Positions 43,056-52,721 are shown, counted from the stretch's first letter. The stretch is 64,000 nucleotides of DNA from Coprococcus comes ATCC 27758 (GCF_025149785.1 NZ_CP102277.1:2914001-2978000), one strand, 5' to 3'. The notes: a model not told the origin generated them from the letters alone. Numbers and translations are program-made.

Positions 43056-44127
43056 CTTTATCTCCCATCAGAGTGCTCCATTTGTCAAGGATCTCTGTTC
43101 TCTTTGATCCGAACAGAGAAAGATCTTCTTTCATAAGCTGATCCTTGTCAAAGTTCAGTTCAAGTCCTTTCAGACTTGGTTTTACCAGAAGACAGGTATT
43201 GTTCTTGTCAATTTCAGCCATCATCTTCATGTTCTCATCATCAGAGAAGAACCATTTGATAAATGCTTTTGCAGCTTCTGTATTGTCTGCATTTGCAAAT
43301 GCTGCAACGCCTTCCGGAACGTATGGCATTCCGTCTGAAGGATAGATTACATCAACATCTGCCTGTTCTTTCAGTTCATCCAGTGTACCATTGATATATG
43401 TGATACCAATACCAACTTCACCAGCTGCTGTCTTCGTACTTGGATCTGAACCACGTTTTGAATAGTAATCTACGTTCTTGTTAAGAGCTTCAAAATACTT
43501 CCAACCTTCTTCGTCTCCCTTTGTCTGAAGAAGAGCGTTTACTACTGCGTAGTTTGTTCCTGAAATAGCCGGGTTAGACATCAGGACTTCTCCCTGATAT
43601 TCTTCTTTTGTAAGGTCATCCCATGATTTAGGAGCTTCAAGTCCTTTTTCTTTTAAAATATCATTGTTAACAATAAATCCTACAACAGTAACACCTTTTG
43701 AGAACCAGTAATTATCACTGTCTTTGAATTCCGGTGCAAGTTCATCAGCTGCATCAAAATCTACTTTTTCAAGAAGGTCATTATCTTTTGCATCCATAAA
43801 TGCATCGATTCCGCCCCCGAACCACAGGTCAGCTGCAGGTGTTCCGCCTTCTGCTTTAAGCTTTGATAATACTTCTCCTGAAGACATGGAAATGAATTCT
43901 ACCTTCGGTCCTACTTCTTCTGTAAACTTATCAAATAATGGCTGATAAGCATCACCTGTTGTAACAACCTTCAGAGTTCCTTCCAGTTTCTTTGTCTCTT
44001 TGTCGTCTTTCTTGGTTTCTTCTTTTTTTGTAGTCTCTTCCTTTTTATCTGAGCTTCCACAGGCTACCATACCTGCTGCCATTGATACTGCAAGGAGAAG
44101 AGCTGCAAATTTTTTCATTTTTTTCAT
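43045..44127 (-). CDS. Substrate-binding lipoprotein, Fe3+/thiamine/phosphonate class
   Basis: 360 residues. Lipoprotein signal MKKMKKFAALLLAVSMAAGMVAC with the modified cysteine at 23, a lysine/glutamate-rich linker, then a type II binding fold (LKVVTTGDAYQPLFDKFTEEVGPKVEFISMSSGEVLSKLKAEGG; DLWFGGGIDAFMDAKDNDLLE; GVTVVGFIVNNDIL; VGIGITYINGTLDEL). The paired tyrosines that bind iron in FbpA are not evident, so an organic ligand is possible. First gene of the operon, with GGGAGG before the ATG. Confidence 0.88.
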   Translation of the reverse strand: MKKMKKFAALLLAVSMAAGMVACGSSDKKEETTKKEETKKDDKETKKLEGTLKVVTTGDAYQPLFDKFTEEVGPKVEFISMSSGEVLSKLKAEGGTPAADLWFGGGIDAFMDAKDNDLLEKVDFDAADELAPEFKDSDNYWFSKGVTVVGFIVNNDILKEKGLEAPKSWDDLTKEEYQGEVLMSNPAISGTNYAVVNALLQTKGDEEGWKYFEALNKNVDYYSKRGSDPSTKTAAGEVGIGITYINGTLDELKEQADVDVIYPSDGMPYVPEGVAAFANADNTEAAKAFIKWFFSDDENMKMMAEIDKNNTCLLVKPSLKGLELNFDKDQLMKEDLSLFGSKRTEILDKWSTLMGDKGEE

Positions 44128-44178
44128 AATGTTCCTCCCTTTAACATATCTCTGATATTATTCCGACATGCTTTTTAC

Positions 44179-44207
44179 ATTCTAGCACCAGATATTTTAA
44201 TTTTCAA
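44179..44207 (-). promoter_or_regulatory. Promoter of the ABC importer operon
   Basis: Minus-strand TTGAAA (44202-44207), 17 bp, TAGAAT (44179-44184), 52 bases before the start codon. No riboswitch is apparent in the short leader. Confidence 0.7.
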
Positions 44208-44281
44208 ATTGTTTTTCTCTATAGATAATCATTCCTATAGTTTCTATCTATTTTTTTATTTTTATTTTCTATAAAAGAAAT

Positions 44282-44344
44282 GCATGTGGGATACTGTACT
44301 GTCTTTACCGTTTTATTCAGTAAAAGCATTTATATCCTACACGC
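44282..44344 (-). terminator. Probable terminator after mgtE
   Basis: GCATGTGGGATA and TATCCTACACGC pair over 12 positions with one mismatch; an inner stem is possible (CTTTTACTG...). The T-rich tail (TTTCTTTTATAG) is weak. Confidence 0.5.
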
Positions 44345-44368
44345 ACTTCGTTTTACTCTCTTTTATAA

Positions 44369-45778
44369 TTATCCCGCCAGATGAAGCACTCCGATCAGCA
44401 GAATACCACACAGTCCATAGTAAGCTACAACTGCAACAAGGTCGTTGATGGTCGTAATAAGTGGTCCGGATGCTACCGCCGGGTCGATATTGATCTTCTT
44501 GAAGAACAGAGGAATCAGTGTACCCACCGCACCAGAAATTACCATTGCCACCATCAGAGACAGACCGATACAGCCGGATACCGCATACGCGAATGTCCAG
44601 GTCTTTCCTTTGAAAAGTGCAATATAAAGTCCTAATACGAGGAATGATAAAATTCCAAGAATCGCACCATTTGAAAATGCGATCCGCATCTCTTTGAATA
44701 CCAGTTCTACTTTCTGCTTTCCTGTCAGTGATTCATCCATCAGAACACGGATCGTTACCGCCAGTGACTGGGTACCGACGTTACCTGCCATGTCCAGGAT
44801 CAGTGACTGGAAACACATAATGATCGTCAGCTGGCTTACTACCTGCTCAAATACACCTACAACAGAAGATACAACTGTTCCCAGTGCCAGCAGAACAAGC
44901 AGCCAAGGGAGACGTTTTTTCATGCTCTCTTTGAGTGGCTCTTTCAAATCTTCTTCTGCAGTCAGACCAGCGAACATCGCATAATCTTCACCCATCTCAT
45001 CATCGACCAGATCTACAATGCTCTGGGATGTGATAACACCGAGAAGTTTATTATCGTTATCCAGGATCGGAATAGAATTTTCCGAATAATCTTTCAATTT
45101 TTCGATACAGTCATCGATCAGCTCGTGACCGTATACATATGGATATGATGTCACGATCAGATCCTCAAGACGTGTATCCTGTCTTGCCGTGATCAGATCC
45201 TTCAGATCCATCGCACCGTAGAAGGTGTGATCCGCTGTCACCATAAAAATTGTAGAAATATTGTCATTTTTTGCTGCCTGACTGACAAGTTCGGTCATCG
45301 CCTGCTTTACAGTAAGATTTTCTCTGATCTCAATGTAATTCGTGGTCATTCTTGAACCGATCTCTTCATCATCGAATGCAGCAATAACTGCCATATCCTT
45401 TCTGGCTTCATCATCCATCAGCTCTAGCAAAAGAGCTCTCTTTTCTTTTGGAATCATCCGCAGTACATCTACAACCGCATCTGTTTCCATTCTGGAAAGA
45501 ATTGCTGCTGCTTTCCGCACATCCATCTCATCCAGATATTCAGCAGCCTGCTTTTCATCGATATACTCGAAGATATCCGCAAGCATGTCCAGATTCAGAA
45601 TCCGGCACAATTTCCGCCGCTCTGCAACGGAGAGATCCGGGAATACATCTGCAAGGTCATTCTCATGGTAGTCTTCCAGTTTGTTTCTCATAATTCCCGG
45701 AGAGGCATTGCTTCTTACAATGCCCAGGATCTCAGCTCTGTAGTCCTGGTAGTCCTGATAATCCTGTGTATTTTCCAT
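44369..45778 (-). CDS. mgtE: Magnesium transporter MgtE
   Basis: 469 residues from the ATG at 45778 behind AAGGAGG; a longer frame upstream lacks a ribosome site. MgtE_N superhelical domain (about 30-130: LADVFPDLSVAERRKLCRIL, ADIFEYIDEKQAAEYLDEM), tandem CBS domains (about 140-255: MTTNYIEIRENLTVKQAM, ITSQSIVDLVDDE) and a C-terminal pore of five helices (about 300-469: MCFQSLILDMAGNVGTQSLAVTIR and SGAVGTLIPLFFKKINIDPAVASGPLITTINDLVAVVAYYG, the Mg2+-binding segments). The cytoplasmic domains close the channel at high Mg2+. The run NTQDYQDYQDYR at the N-terminus contains a small DYQ repeat. Confidence 0.95.
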   Translation of the reverse strand: MENTQDYQDYQDYRAEILGIVRSNASPGIMRNKLEDYHENDLADVFPDLSVAERRKLCRILNLDMLADIFEYIDEKQAAEYLDEMDVRKAAAILSRMETDAVVDVLRMIPKEKRALLLELMDDEARKDMAVIAAFDDEEIGSRMTTNYIEIRENLTVKQAMTELVSQAAKNDNISTIFMVTADHTFYGAMDLKDLITARQDTRLEDLIVTSYPYVYGHELIDDCIEKLKDYSENSIPILDNDNKLLGVITSQSIVDLVDDEMGEDYAMFAGLTAEEDLKEPLKESMKKRLPWLLVLLALGTVVSSVVGVFEQVVSQLTIIMCFQSLILDMAGNVGTQSLAVTIRVLMDESLTGKQKVELVFKEMRIAFSNGAILGILSFLVLGLYIALFKGKTWTFAYAVSGCIGLSLMVAMVISGAVGTLIPLFFKKINIDPAVASGPLITTINDLVAVVAYYGLCGILLIGVLHLAG

Positions 45779-45799
45779 AACTTTCGCCCTCCTTATCCT

Positions 45800-46074
45800 T
45801 TTTCCAGCACAAAAACATGCAGAATCAAAGTCTAAAATTCTCCACATTTCTGTCTTTCATCCAATATTCAATTATGAATGTCAATACGGGAAAACAGGAT
45901 AAGAAATGCTATACGAACAAACAGAATGAACTGCTGCCATTTTCCCATCCTGCGTATATACTTCGCCCATGACTATCACAACTGTCCATTCTGTTCACCT
46001 GCCTTTTGTTTGAATTTGATTAAGAAGTTTTCAACTTCCTACGCTATTATAATACCTTAGTCTACAAAATTCAA
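45800..46074 (-). promoter_or_regulatory. Promoter and long structured leader of mgtE
   Basis: Promoter TTGAAT (46069-46074), 17 bp, TATAAT (46046-46051). The leader is about 265 bases and gene-free. It begins with the hairpin GAAGTT GAAA AACTTC and has a long-range stem GAACAGAATG / CATTCTGTT(T)GTTC around a 70-base interior. It does not show the M-box (Mg2+ riboswitch) blocks I would expect. No terminator with T-run is seen before the gene. Confidence 0.5.
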
Positions 46075-46138
46075 ACCTTTCTGTTTATAAAATTATTTTT
46101 TTATCAACTTTTTTCTTATTTTTAACATGAAATAAAAA

Positions 46139-46750
46139 TCAACTGTTTTTTCGCTCCTCTTTACTCCTCTGCTTCCACTCATACATCTGTAAATCCGCTT
46201 CTTTTACACAGCTTTCACAATCATTCTTATCCGGATCAAATCTGCTGTAGCCGACAGATACATACGGAATCCTTCCCTCATAGCTCTGTCTGTTCATAAG
46301 TCCTGTTATTACATCTGTCTTCACGATAATACTGCTATAATAAATATAACCATCGCCAGGCAAATATAATCCGTCCGTACCTTACTGCTTATCATCCCAA
46401 ACATAACACCAGAGATTAAGAAAAGAGTATCGTTCCCAATACAATACGATTACTGTTCTGATATCTCCCTCCGAACTTCCATGCCTGAACAACAAAATAT
46501 AAACTACAGCCGAGATAAAAAGCAATATATGCCCAATAAAATCTTTCATGATGATAATTGTTCTGCGCATCAATATAATAAATCTATCCGAAATATACGG
46601 ATAAAATTTCAATCAGTGCATGTCCACCTACCAGAAACGCAAAAATTCTCTTTTCTTCTGTCTTTCAATCAGGTCATTTCTTTCAATCCTAACGCTCATG
46701 ACCAACATCGCTAATATAACCAGATAAATCTGGACCGTATACTGTTCCAT
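46139..46750 (-). pseudogene. Decayed membrane GGDEF (diguanylate cyclase) gene
   Basis: Reading leftward from 46750: MEQYTVQIYLVILAMLVMSV, then RIERNDLIERQKKREFLRFW and a stop; shifted frames continue with hydrophobic segments (FIGHILLFISAVVYILLF; VRTDYICLAMVIFIIAV) and finally the frame 46363-46139 reads KTDVITGLMNRQSYEGRI joined to PYVSVGYSRFDPDKNDCESCVKEADLQMYEWKQRSKEERK. The DxxTGLxNR entry and the ADxxMYExK exit of a GGDEF domain are present, but the central GGDEF site is deleted and stops interrupt the N-terminal part. Active enzymes make c-di-GMP; this one cannot. Confidence 0.75.
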
Positions 46751-46836
46751 CTTTTTACAACTATCCTTCTGCTTTATTATCATTACATTATATGCGATTT
46801 TGAAGAAAACATGAATATTATTTATTATTTTCTATC

Positions 46837-46878
46837 AAAAAAGGCAGAGATTTCATTCTGTTAAAATCTCTGCCTTTT
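46837..46878 (-). terminator. Terminator of the glycosidase operon
   Basis: Perfect 15-bp arms (46839-46853 and 46864-46878; AAAAGGCAGAGATTT) followed on the minus strand by TTTTTT. Confidence 0.9.
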
Positions 46879-46889
46879 CATGTTGCTCT

Positions 46890-49253
46890 TTATTTTCTAA
46901 AAACAATTTCAACAATATCACATTTCGGATATATCACTGTTCCGCGTTCTGTGTTTTTCCATTCTGCTCCGCAAACCTCTTTTACATCATGAACATTTAC
47001 CAAAAGATATGTAATTTCTTCATTTTCCCCTGAACTGCACAGAACAATTTTTTCATCCTTATATCTGGCAGTAATATCCAGAACCTCATTTCCTTTTTCA
47101 TCTGGAACAATACATTCCGCAATCTTGTCTTCTTCTAGTGGATATACCAGAATCTGTAACTGCTCCGGGTAATGATATGTTGCCGTTTTTTCATTCTTAC
47201 CAATTGGAAGAAGCGTGTTCTCACGGACAAACAACGGCAGAGAATCAAATCCATACACTTCTGTATACCAGCGTCCACCTTCTTTTTCTTCTCCGCTGAG
47301 CAAATGTGTCCATCTTCCCTTCGGAAGGTAATACTCACCAATACCCTCTTCATTGAAAATCGGTGCAACCAGAATCTGCTCCCCAAGCATATACTGTTGA
47401 TCCAGATATCGCACTGCAGGGTCTTTTTCAAATTCCATGATCATTGGTCTCATAACAGGTATTCCAAGTTTATTTGACCGTACAGCCGCTTCGTAGATAT
47501 ACGGCATCAGACGAAGTTTTAATTTTGTAAACTTCCGACACACCTCAACTGCCTCTTCATCGAACGTCCACGGAACCCGGTAACTCTTGGAACCATGCAG
47601 TCTGCTGTGAGTAGATAAAATTCCAAACTGCAGCCATCTTTTATATACCGTAGGATTGGCAGCTTCTTCAAATCCCCCAATATCGTGACTCCAATAAGAA
47701 AATCCCGAAAGAGTAAGAGAAAGGCCTCCTCTTAAAGATTCTGCCATTGACTCAAATGTACCTGTGCAGTCACCACCCCAGTGAACCGGGAATTGCTGTC
47801 CGCCTGCTGTCGCACTTCTCGCAAACACAACTGCATCTTTCTCGCCACGTTCTCTTTTTAAAAGCTCAAATACTGCCCGATTATACAAAAATGTATAATA
47901 ATTATGCATTCCCCATGGATTGCTTTCATCATGATACTCTACGTCTATCGGAATTCGTTCTCCAAAATCTGTTTTAAAGCAGTCTACTCCCATATCAAGT
48001 AATATTTTTAATTTACTTTGATACCATTTTACAGCTTCCGGATTCGTAAAATCCACGATTGCCATTCCCGGCTGCCAGTTGTCTACCTGCTTGATTCCGA
48101 ACCCATCTTTTCTTAAAAGAAAATATCCTTTTTCTTTTCCCTCTGCAAATAGTGTAGAATTCTGAGCAATATACGGATTGATCCATACACAGATTTTCAG
48201 TCCTCTTTCTTTATAACGTTTCAGCATTTCTGCCGGTTCCGGAAAAATTTTATTGTTCCATTCAAAATCGCACCAGTGTAATGCTTTCATCCAGAAACAG
48301 TCAAAATGAAACACTTCCAGCGGAAGATTTCTTTTTTCCATTCCTTCAATAAACTCTGTTGCTGTCTTTTCATCATAGTCTGTTGTAAATGAAGTACTCA
48401 GCCACAAACCGAAAGACCACGCTGGAAGAAGTGCCGGTTTTCCTGTCATATCCGTATAATTCCGAATAATTTCTTTCATATCATCCCCGCCGATTACATA
48501 ATAGCGAAGTTCTTCTCCTTTTACCGAAAACCCTACATATTCTACTTTCTCACTGGCAACTTCAAATGAAACATTGGAAGTATGATCAACAAAAACGCCA
48601 TAACCTCTGTTGGTGATATAAAATGGAATATTTTTATAGCTGATCTGCGAAGCTGTTCCTCCATCTTCATTCCAGCAGTCAATCTGCTGTCCGTTCTTAA
48701 CAAATGCTGTAAAACGTTCTCCCAATCCATATACGTTCGTTCCTGCTGTTAAAAGCAACTCATTTAACATATACGGTTCCCCGGTTTCTGCCATATACTC
48801 TTCTTCTGGATATTTTGTTGCATACCCTCTGTTGTAGCGCATATAACCGACATTTTTAAAAGCTGCACCGGTAAGAAGTTTCCCGTTTCTCTCAAATCGG
48901 ATATAAAATTCTTTCAGTCCTACCCGAACCGTCATTTTTCCACTTTTTAATACAGCTTCCTCCTCAGAAATTATAACTTCCGCTTCCTGATGTTCCAGAA
49001 AAAGTTCAAATCGTGGCTCTCTGTTTTCATACCCTAGAAAATGTGTGTACGTCACCTGAATCCGATCTTTTCCGGCTGCAGTAAATTCCATTACCATTGT
49101 ACCGACATCCAGTTCATCCGCTCTTCCCAGGATTGGTTTAAACGTTGCAATCACACGCATACCAGCCGCTATTTTTTCTGCATAACCGGCCTGCACAGCA
49201 TACAAAGCATTGGCTCTTTCATTTTTTTCCCAATATCCTTCTGTAAATTTCAT
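46890..49253 (-). CDS. Glycoside hydrolase family 31, alpha-xylosidase-like
   Basis: 787 residues from the ATG at 49253, matching the YicI-type size. N-terminal beta-sandwich (LLTAGTNVYGLGERFTAFVKNGQ), then the catalytic barrel: FHFDCFWMKALHWCDFEWNNKIFPEP, the nucleophile D429 in DCFKTDFGERIP, the acid/base D495 in HWGGDCTGTFESMAESL, and SYWSHDIGGFE. FxCFWMK and KTDFGE are the forms found in alpha-xylosidases of the YicI subgroup rather than alpha-glucosidases. Cytoplasmic, since no signal peptide. It starts 14 bp after the GH3 gene's stop and is last in the sugar operon; together they could strip alpha-xylosyl and beta-linked residues from xyloglucan-type oligosaccharides. Confidence 0.9.
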   Translation of the reverse strand: MKFTEGYWEKNERANALYAVQAGYAEKIAAGMRVIATFKPILGRADELDVGTMVMEFTAAGKDRIQVTYTHFLGYENREPRFELFLEHQEAEVIISEEEAVLKSGKMTVRVGLKEFYIRFERNGKLLTGAAFKNVGYMRYNRGYATKYPEEEYMAETGEPYMLNELLLTAGTNVYGLGERFTAFVKNGQQIDCWNEDGGTASQISYKNIPFYITNRGYGVFVDHTSNVSFEVASEKVEYVGFSVKGEELRYYVIGGDDMKEIIRNYTDMTGKPALLPAWSFGLWLSTSFTTDYDEKTATEFIEGMEKRNLPLEVFHFDCFWMKALHWCDFEWNNKIFPEPAEMLKRYKERGLKICVWINPYIAQNSTLFAEGKEKGYFLLRKDGFGIKQVDNWQPGMAIVDFTNPEAVKWYQSKLKILLDMGVDCFKTDFGERIPIDVEYHDESNPWGMHNYYTFLYNRAVFELLKRERGEKDAVVFARSATAGGQQFPVHWGGDCTGTFESMAESLRGGLSLTLSGFSYWSHDIGGFEEAANPTVYKRWLQFGILSTHSRLHGSKSYRVPWTFDEEAVEVCRKFTKLKLRLMPYIYEAAVRSNKLGIPVMRPMIMEFEKDPAVRYLDQQYMLGEQILVAPIFNEEGIGEYYLPKGRWTHLLSGEEKEGGRWYTEVYGFDSLPLFVRENTLLPIGKNEKTATYHYPEQLQILVYPLEEDKIAECIVPDEKGNEVLDITARYKDEKIVLCSSGENEEITYLLVNVHDVKEVCGAEWKNTERGTVIYPKCDIVEIVFRK

Positions 49254-49267
49254 ACTCACAGCCTTTC

Positions 49268-51670
49268 TTAACAAACAACTGCTTTTGCGTAAAATCCCCG
49301 TGTTTTTCCATCAATATAATCATCTTCTGAAATGCTGACTATATCAGAAAGTCGAATATCTTCGCAAGAAGATCCTGCCAGAAGTTCAATTTCACCTTTT
49401 TCTACTTTCCACTTCATTTCTTCGTCAAGGAAGGCGAATTGTGACACCTTTATTTCAAATACAACTTTCTTCTTTTCCCCTTTTTTCAGGAATATTCTTA
49501 CAAAGCCTGCCAGTTCCTTTGTTGGTCTTACCATTGATGCAACCTTGTCTGAAAAATATAATTGTGCGACTTCCGCGCCATCATATTCTCCTGTGTTTTT
49601 CACTGTAAAAGTAACTTTCACTGTATCATCCGGATTTATGTTTTTCTTATCCGTCTGCAAATCTGAATAGGTAAATTCTGTATAACTTAGACCGTGTCCA
49701 AAATAATACAGCGGTTCTGCCGTATCATTGATATAACCATTTTTATTGCGAATCATCCCTGTATGTCCGGCTGATACATATCCGCTTCCTCTTGGAAGAC
49801 CATAGTATACTGGAAGCTGTCCTACATTTCTTGCTACTGTAACCGGAAGGTGTCCTGATGGTGACTGTTCACCAAACAATACCTTGCACAGTGCCTGACT
49901 GCCATATTCTCCCGGCTGCCATACTTCCATAATCGCATCAAAATGTGATGCCACAAATTCATTTGAAAGCGGTCTGCCATCATAATGAAGAACCACTGTC
50001 TTTTTATGCAGATCATAAACCCTTCTTGCAAATTCTTCCTGTCGTCCCGGCAGATCAATATCCGTAGAATCTATACCTTCTCCAACCGTTGAAGTTACGC
50101 CCCATCCATTTTTTCCACCAATAGTCAAAAGAATCACATCCGCCCCTGCTGCCACCTGTAGTGCTTCTTCCATGCCACCTGTATTGTCTCCAGAGCAGTT
50201 AATTCCCTGTGCATAAACCACTTCCGCTTCTGGAAGATATTCCTTCAATGCTGCACATAATGTTCTCGAGTTTGGAAATTCCTTTTGAATCTTACGATTT
50301 ACCCGTGGTGATACTTCTCGAATCTCACCTTTATATTTCTGTTCAACATCATAAATAATCAGTCCTGGCTCTTCAAATTCCTGCCCATCTTCTTCTCTCG
50401 ACATGGTCATATCAAGTACAGCCGGATAAGAAAATGTACCAAAAAGACTTCGAATATTATCCGCATGAGGCCCTATTACCGCGATTTTCTTAATTTTCTT
50501 AGAAAGTGGAAGTGTTTTATTTTCATTTTTAAGCAGTGTAAAACTTTCTGCTGCAATTTTTTCATTCAGTTCATCTGCTGATTTAAGATGAAGATATTTT
50601 TTCAGCTTTTCAAGATCCGGATAAGGATTCTCAAATAAACCAAGTTCAAATTTCTGTGTCAAAACACGCCGTACTGCCTGATCTATTATATCCATAGAGA
50701 GTCTGCCGCTTTCAATCGACTCTTTCATTTTATAGCTGAATCCTTTTGATCTTGGATACTCTACATCTAATCCAGCCTGGATTGCACGGATTCCGGCCTC
50801 TTCAAAATTCTCAGCGACAGCAAACGGATCCACCAGGCGGTCAAGTGACAAATAGTCAGAAACCACAAAACCCTGAAATCCCATTTCTCCACGCAGAATA
50901 TCTGTCAACATCTTCTTTGATCCTACAACCGGTTCTCCATTCACTGAGCAATAGGAATTCATTACACTTTTCAGTCCTGCTTCCGTGATCGCGCATTGAA
51001 ACGGCTTACAGTGTATCTCCCGCATATCTCTTTCTGAAACAATATTACGCCCCATATTAAGACCGCCCTCTGTGATACCGTGACCTGCAAAATGTTTTGC
51101 AGTCGCCAAAACCCCTTCTTTCAGCTCATCTCCCTGAATTCCTTTTACAAAGGCAGATGCCATGGCTGATGTAAGTGCTGCATCTTCCCCGTATGTCTCA
51201 GTAATACGTCCCCATCTCGGATCTCTTGTAATATCTACTACCGGTGAAAGTGCCTGTCTGAACCCAACATAATACATTTGTTTGCGAATAATATCTGTCA
51301 TTTCGCCAACCACTTCCGTATCAAACGTTGACGCCTGCGCTATTGCACTCGGAAATACATCCGCCTCCGTAAACTGTGCCCCAGCACTCGCCTCACAGTG
51401 AATCAGTGCCGGTATTCCAAGACGTGTATGATTTACCAGATATTTCTGCAACTTATCCGCATATTCCACAATTGGCTCTACCGTATCTGCTACTGTAAAT
51501 GCACCTACATTTCCAATGCCATTCGGTATATAATTTTCAAACTCCGGAATATCATCAGCAATAGTTACCAGACATGTAATCTGGTCAATTTTCTCTTCAA
51601 AAGTCATTCTGTCCAGCAGATCCTCCACTCTCTCTTCTACGGGAAGATCTTTATTCCTGTATTTTTCCAT
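49268..51670 (-). CDS. Glycoside hydrolase family 3, beta-glucosidase/beta-xylosidase
   Basis: 800 residues. GH3 N-terminal barrel with RLGIPALIHCEASAG, SPVVDITRDPRWGRITETYGEDAALTSAMASAFVKGIQG, KHFAGHG and the nucleophile aspartate in GFQGFVVSDYLSLDRL; then the alpha/beta sandwich (AVIGPHADNIRSLFGTFSYP) and a C-terminal fibronectin type III-like domain (VKVTFTVKNTGEYDGAEVAQLYFSD). No signal peptide. Members hydrolyse beta-glucosides or beta-xylosides; the exact specificity cannot be read. Preceded by an intercistronic hairpin after the binding-protein gene. Confidence 0.92.
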   Translation of the reverse strand: MEKYRNKDLPVEERVEDLLDRMTFEEKIDQITCLVTIADDIPEFENYIPNGIGNVGAFTVADTVEPIVEYADKLQKYLVNHTRLGIPALIHCEASAGAQFTEADVFPSAIAQASTFDTEVVGEMTDIIRKQMYYVGFRQALSPVVDITRDPRWGRITETYGEDAALTSAMASAFVKGIQGDELKEGVLATAKHFAGHGITEGGLNMGRNIVSERDMREIHCKPFQCAITEAGLKSVMNSYCSVNGEPVVGSKKMLTDILRGEMGFQGFVVSDYLSLDRLVDPFAVAENFEEAGIRAIQAGLDVEYPRSKGFSYKMKESIESGRLSMDIIDQAVRRVLTQKFELGLFENPYPDLEKLKKYLHLKSADELNEKIAAESFTLLKNENKTLPLSKKIKKIAVIGPHADNIRSLFGTFSYPAVLDMTMSREEDGQEFEEPGLIIYDVEQKYKGEIREVSPRVNRKIQKEFPNSRTLCAALKEYLPEAEVVYAQGINCSGDNTGGMEEALQVAAGADVILLTIGGKNGWGVTSTVGEGIDSTDIDLPGRQEEFARRVYDLHKKTVVLHYDGRPLSNEFVASHFDAIMEVWQPGEYGSQALCKVLFGEQSPSGHLPVTVARNVGQLPVYYGLPRGSGYVSAGHTGMIRNKNGYINDTAEPLYYFGHGLSYTEFTYSDLQTDKKNINPDDTVKVTFTVKNTGEYDGAEVAQLYFSDKVASMVRPTKELAGFVRIFLKKGEKKKVVFEIKVSQFAFLDEEMKWKVEKGEIELLAGSSCEDIRLSDIVSISEDDYIDGKTRGFYAKAVVC

Positions 51671-51689
51671 AGTAGTCCCCTTTACAGCA

Positions 51690-51729
51690 CTCCCCTTGCC
51701 TTTTGTGCCATCACATCTAACAAGGGGAG
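51690..51729 (-). promoter_or_regulatory. Intercistronic stem-loop after the sugar-binding protein gene
   Basis: Perfect CTCCCCTTG / CAAGGGGAG arms around a 22-base loop, with no T-run afterwards. Probably stabilises the binding-protein mRNA and lowers expression of the glycosidase genes. Confidence 0.7.
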
Positions 51730-51743
51730 AATTTCATTCTTTA

Positions 51744-52721
51744 TTATTTACTTAAATAATCTGCTACATTATCTTTTGTTACAATTTTAAATGGAATATT
51801 GACATCTTCGATATCTGCCGGATCTGTTCCTTTTTTCAGTTTTTCAAAAATATCTGCTCCTGCTTCTGCCTGTGCCTTTGCATCCTGAAGTGCAGTCATT
51901 GTCATTTCTCCATCCTGAATTGACTGCAGAGCATCATCACTTCCGTCAATTCCAAGTACCTGAATACTGTCAAGTTTTCCTGCTGATTTAAGCGCCTCTA
52001 CAACACCAAGTGCTCCATCATCGTTTTGGCATACAATTGCATCAATCTTGTCATAAGAAAGAAGACTGTCTTCTGCAGTACTCATACCAAGGTCTTTTGA
52101 ATTTTCTACGTTATATTCATCAAGGATTTTGATATTTGGATTTTTCTTAAGTGCTTCTTCCAGTCCTTTTTTACGATCGACATACTGCTGATCATTTGGT
52201 GCACCGGTAAAATACAAGATTGAAGCTCCATCCGGGAATGCATCACACAGATACTCACCCTGTGCTTTTCCTGCATCTTCATTTGGCGAACCCACATAAA
52301 TATATCCGTCATAGTCGTCTCCACCAGATACAGAAGTAAGGAATGATACATACGGAAGTCCTGCATCTTTTGCTGCCTCAAGTGCCGGAATTGAACCGTC
52401 AAGGTCATTACTGATTGCAGATACAACATTTGCATTCTGCACAATAAAATCATCGATCTGTCCGTTCTGAACATTTGTATCACCGCCTGCATCTGTTACT
52501 GTGATTGAAATTCCTTTTGCTTCTGTGGCATCTTTCAGATAAGATCTGAACTTTGCACAATAGTTATATGTATCACTGTTATTTGCAAATCCTACCAGAT
52601 AATCGCTTTTCCCTTTTGAAGAACTACTGCTGTCCTTTGTATCATCTGCTGTTCCACAGCCGACCGCCATTGTTGCACACATTGCTGTTACCATTAAAAT
52701 TGAAAGTAATCTCTTTTTCAT
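51744..52721 (-). CDS. Ribose-type (RbsB-like) sugar-binding lipoprotein
   Basis: 325 residues. Lipoprotein signal MKKRLLSILMVTAMCATMAVGC with the lipidated cysteine at 22 and a serine-rich linker, then a type I periplasmic-binding fold: YLVGFANNSDTYNYCAKFRSYLKDATEAKG, DDFIVQNANVVSAISNDLDGSIPALEAAKDAGLPYVSF, GEYLCDAF, ILYFTGAPNDQQYVDRKKGLEEAL and VCQNDDGALGVVEALKSAG. Family members bind pentoses, hexoses or short oligosaccharides; given the adjacent glycosidases, a plant-derived sugar is likely. Confidence 0.9.
   Translation of the reverse strand: MKKRLLSILMVTAMCATMAVGCGTADDTKDSSSSSKGKSDYLVGFANNSDTYNYCAKFRSYLKDATEAKGISITVTDAGGDTNVQNGQIDDFIVQNANVVSAISNDLDGSIPALEAAKDAGLPYVSFLTSVSGGDDYDGYIYVGSPNEDAGKAQGEYLCDAFPDGASILYFTGAPNDQQYVDRKKGLEEALKKNPNIKILDEYNVENSKDLGMSTAEDSLLSYDKIDAIVCQNDDGALGVVEALKSAGKLDSIQVLGIDGSDDALQSIQDGEMTMTALQDAKAQAEAGADIFEKLKKGTDPADIEDVNIPFKIVTKDNVADYLSK

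Noticed and set aside
40457-44127. Thiamine (ThiBPQ) importer, suggested by the neighbouring thi genes.
   Set aside because: It is convergent, not co-transcribed, and has no TPP riboswitch; ligand left open.
45800-46051. M-box magnesium riboswitch before mgtE.
   Set aside because: The expected core blocks are not found; listed only as a structured leader.
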